A stretch of 64,000 nt of DNA from Nannocystis sp. RBIL2 (GCF_026626745.1 NZ_JAPNJW010000002.1:5604151-5668150), one strand, 5' to 3'; shown: positions 19,401 through 28,799, counted from the stretch's first letter. Numbers and translations are program-made. Notes: generated by a model not told the origin, from the letters alone.

Positions 19401-19789
19401 TTGAACTGCGGCACGCCGAAGCGCTCGATGTCCGCCTTGCCGTGGAGGCCGAGCTCGTTCTCGACGAGGCTCTCGATCGGCAGGCCGTGGCAATCCCAGC
19501 CGAACCGGCGCTCGACGCTCCGGCCGCGCATGAACCAGAACCGCGGCACGATGTCCTTGATCGTGCCGGCCAGGAGGTGGCCGTAGTGAGGAAGCCCGGT
19601 GGCGAACGGCGGGCCGTCGTAGAACACGAACGCGGGCCGCCCCGAGCCGTCTGCGCGCGTGGTGGTGCGCAAACTCTTGCCCTCGATGTCCCCGTCGCGC
19701 CAAAATTGGAGGATCTCCTGCTCGAGGCGCGGGAGGTCGAGCTGCGAATTGGGCCTCAAGAACGGGGATGCGGGCTTCGGGGCGGACAT
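16487..19789 (-). CDS. ileS: Isoleucyl-tRNA synthetase, eukaryote-like type 2
   Basis: 1100 residues. Class I HIGH-type motif in PFATGLPHYGHLLAG at about residues 61-75 and KMSKRLKNYPDP for the KMSKS loop. Editing domain in between (GTGIVHQAPAFGEDD). DGPPFATGLPHYGH plus LKNYPDP is characteristic of the eukaryote-like bacterial clade (IleRS2), which is known to include mupirocin-tolerant enzymes; tolerance here is inference. The long C-terminal region replaces the zinc-binding tail of type 1 enzymes. The ATG at 19789 precedes SAPKPASPFLRPNSQLDL. Confidence 0.95.
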   Translation of the reverse strand: MSAPKPASPFLRPNSQLDLPRLEQEILQFWRDGDIEGKSLRTTTRADGSGRPAFVFYDGPPFATGLPHYGHLLAGTIKDIVPRFWFMRGRSVERRFGWDCHGLPIESLVENELGLHGKADIERFGVPQFNAACRAGVLRFTGEWEKVVGRMGRWVDFRDDYKTMDFTFMESVWWCFGQLWDKGLIYEGYRVQPVSPALGTPLSNFEVAQGPQERDPVTRKEGHKRRQDPSLTVRFRLEDEDANLWAWTTTPWTLPSNLALAVHPDIDYVKVRVVDTGEVAYLEPGRLADYQQRGRVGATEELARLKGKDLVGRPYAPLLPFFADLRERPDGTRWCFKVLGATYVSTDSGTGIVHQAPAFGEDDYQVGQANGLPVVCPVNLSGIFDDRVGEFSGTFVKDADKPIVDRLKREHKVVDQDTIVHPYPHCYRTEQPLIYMALSTWFMRVETLRDELVANNKKIQWVPEHVGSGRFGNWLENARDWNLSRNRYWGTPLPVWRNDRDPADMVCIHSVAELERLAGLAAGSLADLHRENVDGITWPAPGGGTYRRIAEVFDCWFESGSMPYSQNHYPFDADKKAYVEDNLPADFIAEGLDQTRGWFYTLHVLSTALFGRPAFKNVIVNGLILAADGKKMSKRLKNYPDPAKVIDSFGADALRAYLINSAVVRGEPMKFGKDVNDLTGECVKETVRLAILPLWSAYYFLTTYALADGWTPTADDLGPQALEHPLDRWITSRVGGFLTNLTREYEAYELSNLVPHFLEICDDLNNWYIRRGRRRYWRANNPADVDKQRAYATLYRALVTIARAMAPVMPFFTEHLYQRLVVDPGLAVPGEESVHFTRFPEADVWARDEALEREVAAQRQVVGLGLGLRERERINVRRPLARLTIVHERPEELARFADPAVQEELKGELNVEEIAASADDSALVELSAKANFKTLGKRLGGKMKAVAAAVQALDQAALRRFLAEGRVEVEGEALGVDDVLLTRTPRPGLVVAHEAGVTVVLDTTQTPALRRKGLARELTKRVQDLRRDHELDMNERIVVTFRCGGELAAALADAAHAAEIRSETRADALQVVAPGTELAGDHVLEDTIDEEQVAITLTKA
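16526..16549. repeat. 24-bp near-perfect palindrome in ileS
   Basis: GATC, one mismatch, TGTCCTCGAGGACA, one mismatch, GATC. Encodes GDHVLEDTIDEE close to the IleRS C-terminus. Confidence 0.75.
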
Positions 19790-19982
19790 ACGGCCTGAAT
19801 GCCTGCATGGCTCGCCCGCGGCCACAGGTCAAGTCCCCGTCGCGCGCGCGGCGAGGTCGCCTGGCGCGCCGTGAAACCCGACCGGCTTCGGACCCGTCTC
19901 AAGCAAGGCCGTCGTGACGTTGTCGACACGCTCACGGCTGGGTATCCTGCTCTCTCACCCTCGCGCGAGGCCACTCCGGACC

Positions 19983-21122
19983 ATGACCATGAAACACCTG
20001 ACCCCTGCCCTCCTCGTCACCGCGCTCGCCGCCGGTGCCTGCGGCGACAACGGCACCGCCACCACCGACGGGGACACCGGCGATGCGGAGCGCCAGCCCC
20101 AGGTCGGCGAGTGGAAGAAGGAGGTCGACGCGCTGCCGTTCCCGCTGAGCGGCGACGCCCGGATCACGACGCTGACGATCGGCCGCAAGGAGTTCGACGA
20201 GAACTACGCCAACCGCGGCAACATCGAGGTCCTGTTCGACCACCCCGAGGAGACGATCACCGTCGAGACCCGCAAGTACGTGTTCGGCGACGGGATCGAC
20301 AGGGACAACACGTTCGACAAGCTGTCGCTGTGGGCGTTCGTCAGCTCGGGCAACCCGACCCGGCCGGACTCGCAGCCGGGCGCCAGCGACTGCACCAAGG
20401 ACACCTGGAAGGACAACTGCGCGATCTACGTCTACTACGACGGCAAGTCGCAGCCCGAGCGCTCCGGCATGGACTTCCGCGTCCACCTGCCGACCGGCTA
20501 CCGTGGCAAGCTGTTCGTCAGCACCGAGGACAACATCACCGAGCAGTCGTACCCGCGCCGCGGCAACATCACGCTCGACAACCTGTGCACCCACGGCGAC
20601 GTAGCGATGGAGGCCGGCTGGGCCAAGATCAAGATGTGCCGCGAGCTGACCCCGGCGCCCGCCTGTCCGCCGGCCGGCATCGAGAACTGCGAGACCTTCC
20701 CCGACGGCGCCTGGTCCAAGGACTGCCAGTGCGGCGACGGCAGCCTGTTCGGCCAGCTCATCGTGCGCGCGCCCCAGCCGTGGGCCGCCAACATCACGGT
20801 CGACATCCCCGAGACGGTGTGGCTGAACACCACGCTGAAGAACACCGAGGTGATGAAGCCGCACGACTGCAAGCCGCAGATCACCGCCTGCACCGGCGAC
20901 AACTGCACGATGAACACCGAGGACGAGTACGCGCCCTCCGCCGAGTTCAACTACCCGAGCAAGGCGGCCCCGTCGGGCGCCGGCTTCAACGTCACCGTCG
21001 AGAGCGGCGGCTGCACCAAGATCCCGTTCGTCGACGACCCGAAGAAGTGGAAGCCCGAGGCCGAGGGCGAGCCGGACGAGCAGCTGCGCGGCCTCCTCGA
21101 CGTCTGCAGCGGCTGCCTGTGA
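19983..21122 (+). CDS. Secreted lipoprotein of unknown function
   Basis: 380 residues from ATG 19983; a second ATG two codons later is also possible. Signal MTMKHLTPALLVTALAAGA then Cys gives a lipobox. A short Thr/Asp/Gly linker follows (GTATTDGDTGD). The mature part is rich in Cys pairs (CPPAGIENCETF, CQCGDGS, CTGDNC, CSGC) and Asn/Thr. I recognise no domain. Likely a disulfide-stabilised outer-envelope lipoprotein. Diverges from ileS with 193 bp between the starts. Confidence 0.75.
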   Translation: MTMKHLTPALLVTALAAGACGDNGTATTDGDTGDAERQPQVGEWKKEVDALPFPLSGDARITTLTIGRKEFDENYANRGNIEVLFDHPEETITVETRKYVFGDGIDRDNTFDKLSLWAFVSSGNPTRPDSQPGASDCTKDTWKDNCAIYVYYDGKSQPERSGMDFRVHLPTGYRGKLFVSTEDNITEQSYPRRGNITLDNLCTHGDVAMEAGWAKIKMCRELTPAPACPPAGIENCETFPDGAWSKDCQCGDGSLFGQLIVRAPQPWAANITVDIPETVWLNTTLKNTEVMKPHDCKPQITACTGDNCTMNTEDEYAPSAEFNYPSKAAPSGAGFNVTVESGGCTKIPFVDDPKKWKPEAEGEPDEQLRGLLDVCSGCL

Positions 21123-21124
21123 TC

Positions 21125-21239
21125 ACCTGACCTTCGGGACAGGTCCCAGCGAGCGCGTCGCCCTCGGGCGGCGCGCTCGTCGCTTTCTCGCGCTGCGCCG
21201 CTTCCGACGCGCCGGCCCCCCGCCTGTCCCCGGGGACAG
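21125..21239. repeat. Palindromic repeats at a convergent junction
   Basis: ACCTGACCTTCGGGACAGGT at 21125-21144, starting 3 bp after the upstream stop, and the perfect 16-bp palindrome CTGTCCCCGGGGACAG at 21224-21239, ending 5 bp before the methylase stop. The 80 bp between them show nothing else. Confidence 0.8.
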
Positions 21240-21243
21240 CCGC

Positions 21244-22293
21244 TCAGCGCTCGGGCAGCGCCGCCACTGCGTCGGCGTGGCGGCCCTCGCCGACCACGTA
21301 CAGCATCTCGGTGTTGCGCAGGTGGCTGACGCGGCCGACTTTCTCGCCGCGCGGGCTGTAGATGCCGATCTGGGCGCCCACGTAGCGCTTGTAGTCGAAC
21401 GACAGCACGCGCACCGGGCCGCGGCGGGCCAGCAGGGCCTCTAGCTCGGGGCGGCTCAGGTAGCCCTCGTCGCTGAACGACACCACCAGGAGCGGCGCGC
21501 GCACGGCGTCGATCAGCGCCTCCATGCTGGCGCGGATCTTCGTGCGGGCGTTGAAGGGGCTGCGGCGCTCCTGGCAGTCGACCCGCTTGCGCGCCACCCC
21601 GTAGGCCTCGGGCGCGTCGCCGCGGACGATCGTCTCCCACACGTGGTAGTTGCCGAGGTACGAGTGTTGATTGTAGGGCGGGTCGAGGTAGGCGAGGTCG
21701 GCCTCGAGCACCGCCGCCGCCGCGACCGCGTCGAGGCCGTGCGCCTGGCCTTTCCCCCATGTCGCGCGGGACAGGACCTCGGGGACACGTAGCTCGAGGT
21801 CGCCATGGGCGCGGGCGGCCCACGACTTGAGGTAGGCCATCTGCACCCCGGTGGTCGAGTCGACGCGGTCGGCGGCCTCGATGAGGGCGACGAGGAGCAC
21901 GGCCTCGAGCTCGGGGGGCAGGCTCTTCGCCGCGATCGCGCGGCGGATGGCGTCGATGCGGGCGCCGTTCTTCGGCTGGAAGAAGCGGGCCTCCTCGCAG
22001 AACGTGCGGGTGACGTAGCCGGGCTCGCCGGGCAGCGCGTTGAGCTCCGCGACCAGGCGGCGGACGTCCTCGAGCACGTCCTCGCGGTCGGCCTGCACGT
22101 AGCAGCGGGCCAGCGTCTCCGCGTACGTGTTGTGGTCGTTGGCGAGGACGCGGTAGCCCGCGGCCTTGAGCGCGTGCCCGACCCGGGATGTCCCGGAGAA
22201 CAGGTCGATCACCGTCCGGACCTCCGGCAGGCCGCGGATGACCCGCAAGATCTCCGGGATCAGCAGCCGCTTCGAGCCGAGGTACTTGATCAC
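21244..22293 (-). CDS. Site-specific adenine DNA methyltransferase, D12 class (Dam-like)
   Basis: 349 residues from GTG 22293, which overlaps the stop of the upstream lipoprotein gene (GTGA). N-terminal KYLGSKRLLIPEIL, SAM-binding motif I DLFSGTSRVGHALK (about 30-43) and catalytic DPPYN at residues 204-208 define an N6-adenine methylase of the D12/Dam class. Target site cannot be read from sequence. No restriction nuclease gene is nearby, so it is a solitary methylase in this window. It appears to be translated together with cpoB-like and pal-like genes, an odd setting. Confidence 0.88.
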   Translation of the reverse strand: MIKYLGSKRLLIPEILRVIRGLPEVRTVIDLFSGTSRVGHALKAAGYRVLANDHNTYAETLARCYVQADREDVLEDVRRLVAELNALPGEPGYVTRTFCEEARFFQPKNGARIDAIRRAIAAKSLPPELEAVLLVALIEAADRVDSTTGVQMAYLKSWAARAHGDLELRVPEVLSRATWGKGQAHGLDAVAAAAVLEADLAYLDPPYNQHSYLGNYHVWETIVRGDAPEAYGVARKRVDCQERRSPFNARTKIRASMEALIDAVRAPLLVVSFSDEGYLSRPELEALLARRGPVRVLSFDYKRYVGAQIGIYSPRGEKVGRVSHLRNTEMLYVVGEGRHADAVAALPER

Positions 22294-23249
22294 TTCTTCT
22301 TGGTGCTCTTGGCCGGCGCGGGCGCCGGCTCCTTGGCCGCCGGCTTCTGCGTCTCCTGCACGCCCTGCTTGGCGGCGGCGCCGGCTCCGGCGTCCTCGCG
22401 GTCGAAGCAGAGGTCGCCGTTGTCCTTCTTCAGCAGGTCGATCTGGTCCTTGGCCGCCTTCTGGTACTGCGCCGGCGCGGTCGACTTGGGCCGGTTCAGC
22501 GCCTCGAAGTAGGCGATCGCGTTCTTGCACTGGCCGAGCTTGGCGAACCCGAGGCCCGAGTAGTAGAGCGCGTCGCTGACGACCGGCGCCTCGGCGTGGT
22601 CCTGGATGATCTTGTAGAAGATGCCGAGGGCGCTCTTGTAGTCGCGCTCGCTGTAGAACGTGAGGCCCACCTTGAAGTCGGCGTCCGGCAGCTTGGGGTC
22701 GCCGGGGTAGCGCGAGATGAAGGTGCGGAACAGGGTGCGGGCCTGCTTGAAGTCCTTGCGCTGCAGCCGGCGGTCGGCCTCGGCCCACAGCTCGTCCTTG
22801 CCCTCGGGGATGCTGGTCGCCTCGTTGAGCTTCTCCTCGAGCTTCTTGAGGCGCTCGTCGATGTCGGCGCGCAGCTCGAGCAGCGCCTGCTGGGTCGACG
22901 ACGCGACCAGCTCGGCGTTCTCGGCCGCGCCGCGCAGCTGCTGGGTGTCCTGCTCGACCACGTCCATGCGCACGCCGATGCCGGCCTGGCTGCCGCGCAG
23001 CAGCGACTCGGCCTGGTCGAGCTTGGCCTGCAGCTCGGCCAGCTTCGTGTCCGCCTCGACGACCTTGTCGTCGAGCTCCTTGCTGCGGTCGATGGTTTGG
23101 GTCTCGATCTTGTCGACCTTCTTGGCGAGGTCGTCGTGCTCGGCCTTGAGGGTGAGGCAGCCTGGCGCGACGAGAGCGGCCGCGAGCACGCTCGCGACCG
23201 CCCCTGGGCGACCGAGGCCGCCGAGGAGTCGGCGGCGCAGATGAAGCAT
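22290..23249 (-). CDS. CpoB/YbgF-like coiled-coil and TPR lipoprotein
   Basis: 319 residues. Lipobox APG-C at about residue 31. Residues 35-145 form a coiled coil (heptads in KAEHDDLAKKVDKIETQ and on). Residues 155-270 contain TPR-like repeats: ADRRLQRKDFKQARTLF, FKVGLTFYSERDYKSALGIF, LYYSGLGFAKLGQCKNAIAYF. The Lys/Ala/Pro tail is low complexity. This architecture and the Pal-like gene upstream match the Tol-Pal accessory protein CpoB, which links outer-membrane constriction with cell-wall synthesis. Confidence 0.8.
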   Translation of the reverse strand: MLHLRRRLLGGLGRPGAVASVLAAALVAPGCLTLKAEHDDLAKKVDKIETQTIDRSKELDDKVVEADTKLAELQAKLDQAESLLRGSQAGIGVRMDVVEQDTQQLRGAAENAELVASSTQQALLELRADIDERLKKLEEKLNEATSIPEGKDELWAEADRRLQRKDFKQARTLFRTFISRYPGDPKLPDADFKVGLTFYSERDYKSALGIFYKIIQDHAEAPVVSDALYYSGLGFAKLGQCKNAIAYFEALNRPKSTAPAQYQKAAKDQIDLLKKDNGDLCFDREDAGAGAAAKQGVQETQKPAAKEPAPAPAKSTKKK

Positions 23250-23283
23250 GGAGTCTTTCAGGTCCCCTGCGGGACGGTGGTCG

Positions 23284-24138
23284 TCACTGGTAGATGAAGT
23301 CGACGCGGCGGTCTTCCTTCATGCTGCCGTCGTCGGTCCCGGTCGCCTCGAGGTCGCCCTTGGACACGACGGTCATGCGCGAGGGGTCGATGCCGAGGTT
23401 CTGCAGGAACTCCTTGACCGTCACGCCGCGCTTGTCGGTGAGCATGATGTTGTACTCCTCGGTGCCGCGCGAGTCGGCGTGGGCCTCGAGGATGAGCTGG
23501 GCCTGGTTGCTCTTGAGGCACTCGGCCAGCGCCTTGAGCTTCTCCTGGTCGGCCGGCTCGGGGTTCGGGTTGTCGAACCCGAAGTAGATCTTCGGGACAT
23601 CCGGGCACGGGTTGGTGCCGCCGCCCATGCTGCCCGAGAACTCGCAGGTGCCCGCGTTGCAGATCTCGTCCATCGCGCACTGGTCGTCGGTCTGGCAGCC
23701 GCCCGTGCCGCCCGAGCCCGGCGCGCTGCAGCGGCCGGTGCCGATGTCGCAGGTGCCCGGCTGGCAGTCGAAGTCCTCCGAGCAAGGGGCGCAGGCGCCG
23801 GCCTTGCACACGAGGTTGTTGGTGCACTCGATCGTCTGCTGGCAGGGCGCTCCCACACCCTCGCCGCCGCCGCTGGCGCCCGCCAGCGCCGGGTCCTGGC
23901 AGCGGAAATCAGCGCACTTCCACGCCGTCCCGTTCGGCCCCTTGGTGGCGCAGTCGGCGTCGGTCTTGCAGTTCTGGCACTGCTTGTCGACGCACTTCTC
24001 GTCGAGGTCGACGTTGCAGTGCTTGTCCTTCTTGCAGGCCGGGTAGACCGGCGGCTTGCAGGCCGCGCTGCCGAGCGCGACAAAGCCCAAACCGAGAGCG
24101 AGCAGGTGGGGTTGGATGCGGGAGAACATGGCGCGCAT
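23284..24138 (-). CDS. Pal-like OmpA-family lipoprotein with Cys-rich insert
   Basis: 284 residues. Signal peptide then Cys27 (GSAA-C). Residues 30-165 carry repeated CxxDxDC-type segments (CVDKQCQNCKTDADC, CQQTIECTNNLVC, CDIGTGRC), unlike classical Pal. The C-terminal OmpA domain (about 180-284) has IYFGFDNPNPEP, LILEAHADSRGTEEYN and MTVVSKGDLEATG, the peptidoglycan-binding motif with Asp and Arg present. 35 bp separate it from the CpoB-like gene. Confidence 0.82.
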   Translation of the reverse strand: MRAMFSRIQPHLLALGLGFVALGSAACKPPVYPACKKDKHCNVDLDEKCVDKQCQNCKTDADCATKGPNGTAWKCADFRCQDPALAGASGGGEGVGAPCQQTIECTNNLVCKAGACAPCSEDFDCQPGTCDIGTGRCSAPGSGGTGGCQTDDQCAMDEICNAGTCEFSGSMGGGTNPCPDVPKIYFGFDNPNPEPADQEKLKALAECLKSNQAQLILEAHADSRGTEEYNIMLTDKRGVTVKEFLQNLGIDPSRMTVVSKGDLEATGTDDGSMKEDRRVDFIYQ

Positions 24139-24200
24139 GAGGGGCGACTCCGGGGAGGCGGTGTTTCTCGAGGCCGTTCGGCCGGGGGAGACAAGGTTCA

Positions 24201-24368
24201 GGCCAGGAGGGCCGTGAGGCGAGTGGCCAGGAGGGCCGTGAGGCGAGTGGCCAGGAGGGCCGTGAGGCGAGTGGCCAGGAGGGCCGTGAGGCGAGTGGCC
24301 AGGAAGGCCGTGAGGCGAGTGGCCAGGAAGGCCGTGAGGCGAGTGGCCAGGAAGGCCGTTGAGCGAGG
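24201..24368. repeat. 24-bp tandem repeat, about seven copies, upstream of pal
   Basis: Six near-identical units (24201-24344) of the form GGCCAGGAGGGCCGTGAGGC plus GAGT, then a diverged seventh to 24368. Units 1-4 read GGAGGG, units 5-6 GGAAGG. Lies in the 571-bp divergent gap 24139-24709. The 24-bp period keeps reading frames open on both strands (for example LTALLATR on the minus strand), but no start, signal or homology supports a gene. The rest of the gap shows nothing else. Confidence 0.85.
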
Positions 24369-24709
24369 CTCAGAGCAGTCTGGCCCGAAGGGCCGTGGGG
24401 ACCTGGCGTGCGTGCTGGACGGTAGGGCCGGCGAACTCTCGGGCGTGGGGGTCCGGGAAGCAAATTTCCGGCTGAAACTTCCGTCCTGGCGGGCAAAGGG
24501 ATACCGAGCGGTGCGAGGGGTGTCAACCGCACGAGCGGACGAGCCTGCGCGCCGGGCTGATGCACACGGCTCCGCCCGCCGTGCCCTGCCATGGGGTCGC
24601 AGAACCCGCACCAGGCGGCCGCGCCGGACCGCCTGCGAACGGACGCGCCGGCCAAGGTCACGCCCCGCCGGCTTTTGCTTCCGGGCCGCGTCTGGCATGG
24701 TTCGCGCCG

Positions 24710-25018
24710 ATGGTCGCCAAGGTCAGCCCCGCCTCGGACAACAAGACGATGTTCGAGATCTACCGCGAGTCCGACTATAATCGCGCCTTCCATTTCGTTT
24801 TCTTCACGGACCTGGACGAGCACAACCGGGGCAAAGAGATCGCCCGCGCAGCCGCAGGCGAGACGGTATTCCACGGGTTCGTCGGTGACGATCGCAAGGA
24901 GTCCGCCCGCGCCGAGGTCGCCGCCATCGTCGACGAGCTCAACGCCATGGACGAGGATGCCGCCGGCATGCCAGCGGCCGAGATCCAGCGCCGCCTGGGC
25001 CAATTCCTGGTCCCCTGA
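24710..25018 (+). CDS. Small conserved-looking protein of unknown function
   Basis: 102 residues from ATG 24710. No signal peptide or membrane helix. Contains MFEIYRESDYNRAFHFVFFT, then an acidic helical C-terminus. I do not recognise a family. First gene of a tight run (4 bp to the next gene) leading into murA. An in-frame ATG at 24560 would add 50 Pro/Gly/Ala residues typical of non-coding high-GC sequence and is rejected. Confidence 0.7.
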   Translation: MVAKVSPASDNKTMFEIYRESDYNRAFHFVFFTDLDEHNRGKEIARAAAGETVFHGFVGDDRKESARAEVAAIVDELNAMDEDAAGMPAAEIQRRLGQFLVP

Positions 25019-25022
25019 AAGC

Positions 25023-26042
25023 ATGCGCTCGCGCCTGCCCCATCGCGTCGGCCTCCGCGCGCTGCCCGCGACCCTCGCCGCCGCCCTCGCCTGCGCCCCC
25101 GCCGACGACGCCACCCCGGTCGACCTGTCCGCCGATTACGACGGCCTGGTGTTGACCGACGCCCCCAACGCAGTCGCCCACCTGGCCTGGCACTCCCCGC
25201 GCCCGGACTGCCCCCTCGCCTACCGCGTCCGCATCGACGAGACCTTCCCGCCCGGCCTCGCAGAATTCCTCCACACCCAGGAGGAGCACAGCCAGTCGGT
25301 CCTGGTCCTCGGCTGGGGCATGCGGTCCGCGTATGGCGAGAAGGACATGCTCGATGAGCAAGGGCCGATCGGACCTGTCCCGAAGGACAGGCCGTTCGCC
25401 GGCCAGCTGATGTTCCGCGGGCCCAAGTCGTCGGGCCGCGAGCTGCTGCGCGAGTGGGCCGCCTCGGCCGAGTTGGTCGGCCCGGCCGCGCCCGACGCGG
25501 CCTGCTACGAGCGCTCGTGGGACCCGGTCGAGGACGCGCTGGCGCTGGCGTTCCCGCAGCTGCCCGGCCGGCGCGTCCGCGTCGGCGAGGTCTGGCGCGG
25601 CGCCCGGGTCGAGGGCCGCTGCAACCGCTCGGCCTGCGTCGACCCCGACAACGGCGCCGGCGGAGGCGCGGCCCACGAGCGCCCGTGCGCGACGATGTCG
25701 TGGCGCGAGCGCCTCGACGGCCTGTACACGCTGGCCGGCGCCGGCGGCGAGGTCACGACGGTGGCCCAGCTCGCCGGGTTTTGGAGCGACGGCCAGCCGC
25801 TCGACAAGGGCGTGTGGAGCGAGCGCACCGTGCTCGTCGACGTCGAGCACGGCCGCCCGCTGCGCGCCGAGGTGTTCGTCCACCACAACTTCACCGGGAT
25901 CGAGCGGCACGTCGTGATCGACGCGGTCGACACCTGTCCCGGAGGACTGGTCGCGGCCGGCTGGGCCGCGCCGCAGGCGGTCGTCGACGAGCGCGCCGCC
26001 CTCACGGCCGCGCTGGAACGCGCGACTCACCGCAAGCGTTAG
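25023..26042 (+). CDS. Predicted lipoprotein of unknown function
   Basis: 339 residues. Signal MRSRLPHRVGLRALPATLAA with lipobox ALA-C (Cys25). The body has no recognised domain; a Cys-containing loop (GRCNRSACVDPDNGAGGG) lies in the middle and the C-terminal third looks beta-rich (VWSERTVLVDVEHGRPLRAE). Two stretches of palindromic repeat are translated: KDMLDEQGPIGPVPKDRPFA at about residues 109-128. It ends 6 bp before murA. Confidence 0.7.
   Translation: MRSRLPHRVGLRALPATLAAALACAPADDATPVDLSADYDGLVLTDAPNAVAHLAWHSPRPDCPLAYRVRIDETFPPGLAEFLHTQEEHSQSVLVLGWGMRSAYGEKDMLDEQGPIGPVPKDRPFAGQLMFRGPKSSGRELLREWAASAELVGPAAPDAACYERSWDPVEDALALAFPQLPGRRVRVGEVWRGARVEGRCNRSACVDPDNGAGGGAAHERPCATMSWRERLDGLYTLAGAGGEVTTVAQLAGFWSDGQPLDKGVWSERTVLVDVEHGRPLRAEVFVHHNFTGIERHVVIDAVDTCPGGLVAAGWAAPQAVVDERAALTAALERATHRKR
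25374..25391. repeat. Palindromic repeat inside the lipoprotein gene before murA
   Basis: Perfect 7-bp arms CCTGTCC and GGACAGG around CGAA; a half-site GGACATGC lies upstream near 25352. Encodes PVPKDRP. Confidence 0.8.
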
Positions 26043-26048
26043 GGGCCC

Positions 26049-27297
<1,249 letters not shown>

Positions 27298-27314
<17 letters not shown>

Positions 27315-28026
27315 CGGCCTCACCCTGGCCCTCCCCAAGGGCCGGATCCTCAAGCAAGCCCTGCCGCTGCTGCGCCGGGTCGGGATCGACCTCGCCGGGG
27401 TGTGGGAGGGCGAACACGACCGCCGGCTGCTGGTCGAGCTGCCCGGCCGGCCGGAACTGCCCGGCGGCGCGCGCGTGCTCCTGGTCAAGCCGGTCGACGT
27501 GCCGACCTACGTCGAGCACGGGGTGGCCGACGTCGGCATCGCCGGGGCCGACACCCTGGGCGAGGAGGCCCGCGACCTCTACGAGCCGCTGGACCTCGGC
27601 ATCGGCGCCTGCCGGCTGGTCGTCGCGGAGCCCGCCGCGCGCCCGACCCCGCTCCGCCGCGGCATGGCCCTCCGGGTGGCCACGAAGTACCCCCGCCTGA
27701 CCCTGAACCATTATCGCTCCAAGGGGATCCAGCCCGAGATCATCCCCCTGTTCGGGTCGGTCGAACTCGGGCCCATCACCGGCCTGGCGGAACAGATCGT
27801 CGATCTGGTGGAGAGCGGCGAGACGCTCCGGCAAAATAACTTGCGGGAGGTCGAGACCATCCTGTACGTGACAAGCCGGCTCATCGTGCACCCGGCCAGC
27901 CTCAAGCTCAAGCAGGCGCCCATCACCGCGCTCATCACCGCCCTCCGTGACGCGCTCGCGACCGACGGGTCCGGGTCGTCCGCTCGCACTGCTGCTCGAC
28001 CCATCGGGTCGGAAGGGACCGCATGA
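27298..28026 (+). CDS. hisG: ATP phosphoribosyltransferase HisG, short form
   Basis: 242 residues. LTLALPKGRILKQALPLL start, VADVGIAGADTLGEE (phosphate loop), RVATKYPRLT, and LVESGETLRQNNL, which closes the PRPP site. It ends after the catalytic domain with a Ser/Ala tail and lacks the C-terminal ACT-like regulatory domain of long HisG, so it should need a HisZ partner; none is visible here. First step of histidine synthesis, separated by 16 kb from the rest of the his genes. Confidence 0.93.
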
Positions 28027-28730
28027 GCAAACCCGACGACCCCGCCCTCGTCCGCGCCGCAGTGCTCCAGCGCCTGAAGGTCCACGTCCGCCTGGCCCAG
28101 CAGGGCCTGGCCCCGACCCCCGACCAGCGCCGCCGCCTGGCCGCCTCGCTGCCCGAGCTGGTGGCGTTCGGCGACCGGCGTTACGCCCAGTGCCACGCGG
28201 TGCTCGACTGGGACCACCGTTTGCCGAGCGACGCCGCGGTGCTGCGGCTGTACCTCTCGTACACCGACCGCGAGGCCGGGGCGATCGAGAGCGCGCTCAA
28301 GTCCCGCGACCGCGAGATCGACTCCGGCAACCTCTACCCGGAGTTCGACGTGCCCGACTACGCCGACGTCGACGCCAGCGAGTCGTACGTCGCCGTGCTG
28401 CGGCCCGGCAACCACGAGGTCGGCGACCTGCGGTTCTTCAGCGACTGGCGTAAGGGCGTCCACCAGTCGGTCGCCCGCGAGGCGGTCGCGGCCGTGCGCG
28501 CGAGCCCCAGCTACGAGCGCTCGATGCGGGAGCGCAGCCACGACAACCTCGGCCCGCCGGTGGTGATCGGCTGGACCCCGCCGTGCCTGGCCCAGAGCAA
28601 GCACTGGGCGATCGAGGTGTGGCTGCTGGTCGACTTCGACGGCCACGTCGGCCGCGCCCACGTGTTCATGGTCGACAGCAAGTCGCACCTGGTCACGCGC
28701 GAGTACTTTACAGAGGTCCAGATCGGCTGA
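28023..28730 (+). CDS. Protein of unknown function following hisG
   Basis: 235 residues; ATG overlaps the hisG stop (ATGA), so co-translated. No signal peptide or transmembrane segment. Charged helical N-terminus, then an alpha/beta C-terminal part with WAIEVWLLVDFDGHVGRAHVFMVDS. No HisZ- or synthetase-like motif was found, so it is not an obvious HisG regulator. Family not recognised. Confidence 0.7.
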   Translation: MSKPDDPALVRAAVLQRLKVHVRLAQQGLAPTPDQRRRLAASLPELVAFGDRRYAQCHAVLDWDHRLPSDAAVLRLYLSYTDREAGAIESALKSRDREIDSGNLYPEFDVPDYADVDASESYVAVLRPGNHEVGDLRFFSDWRKGVHQSVAREAVAAVRASPSYERSMRERSHDNLGPPVVIGWTPPCLAQSKHWAIEVWLLVDFDGHVGRAHVFMVDSKSHLVTREYFTEVQIG

Positions 28731-28735
28731 TGTCA

Positions 28736-28789
28736 GGGACATGTCCTTCCGGGCATGCCGCTTCGAGCATGCCCTGCGGGACATGTCCC
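28736..28789. repeat. Nested palindromic repeat cluster at a convergent junction
   Basis: Outer arms GGGACATGTCC (28736-28746) and GGGACATGTCCC (28778-28789); inner arms GGGCATGC (28751-28758) and GCATGCCC (28767-28774) around CGCTTCGA. Four half-site pairs within 54 bp, the densest cluster in the window. Confidence 0.88.
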
Positions 28790-28799
28790 TCGCGCCATC

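Noticed and set aside
16544..19798. A 1084-codon open frame on the plus strand opposite ileS
   Set aside because: Antisense to a complete IleRS with all motifs; no domain content.
24198..24698. Minus-strand frame through the 24-bp repeats (LTALLATR repeats)
   Set aside because: Openness is a by-product of a period divisible by three; no ribosome site, signal or conserved segment.
24697..24709. Possible sigma-54 promoter (TGGCATGGTTCGC) before the 102-residue gene
   Set aside because: Wrong -12 element (no TTGCA/T at the proper spacing), and it lies immediately next to the ATG.
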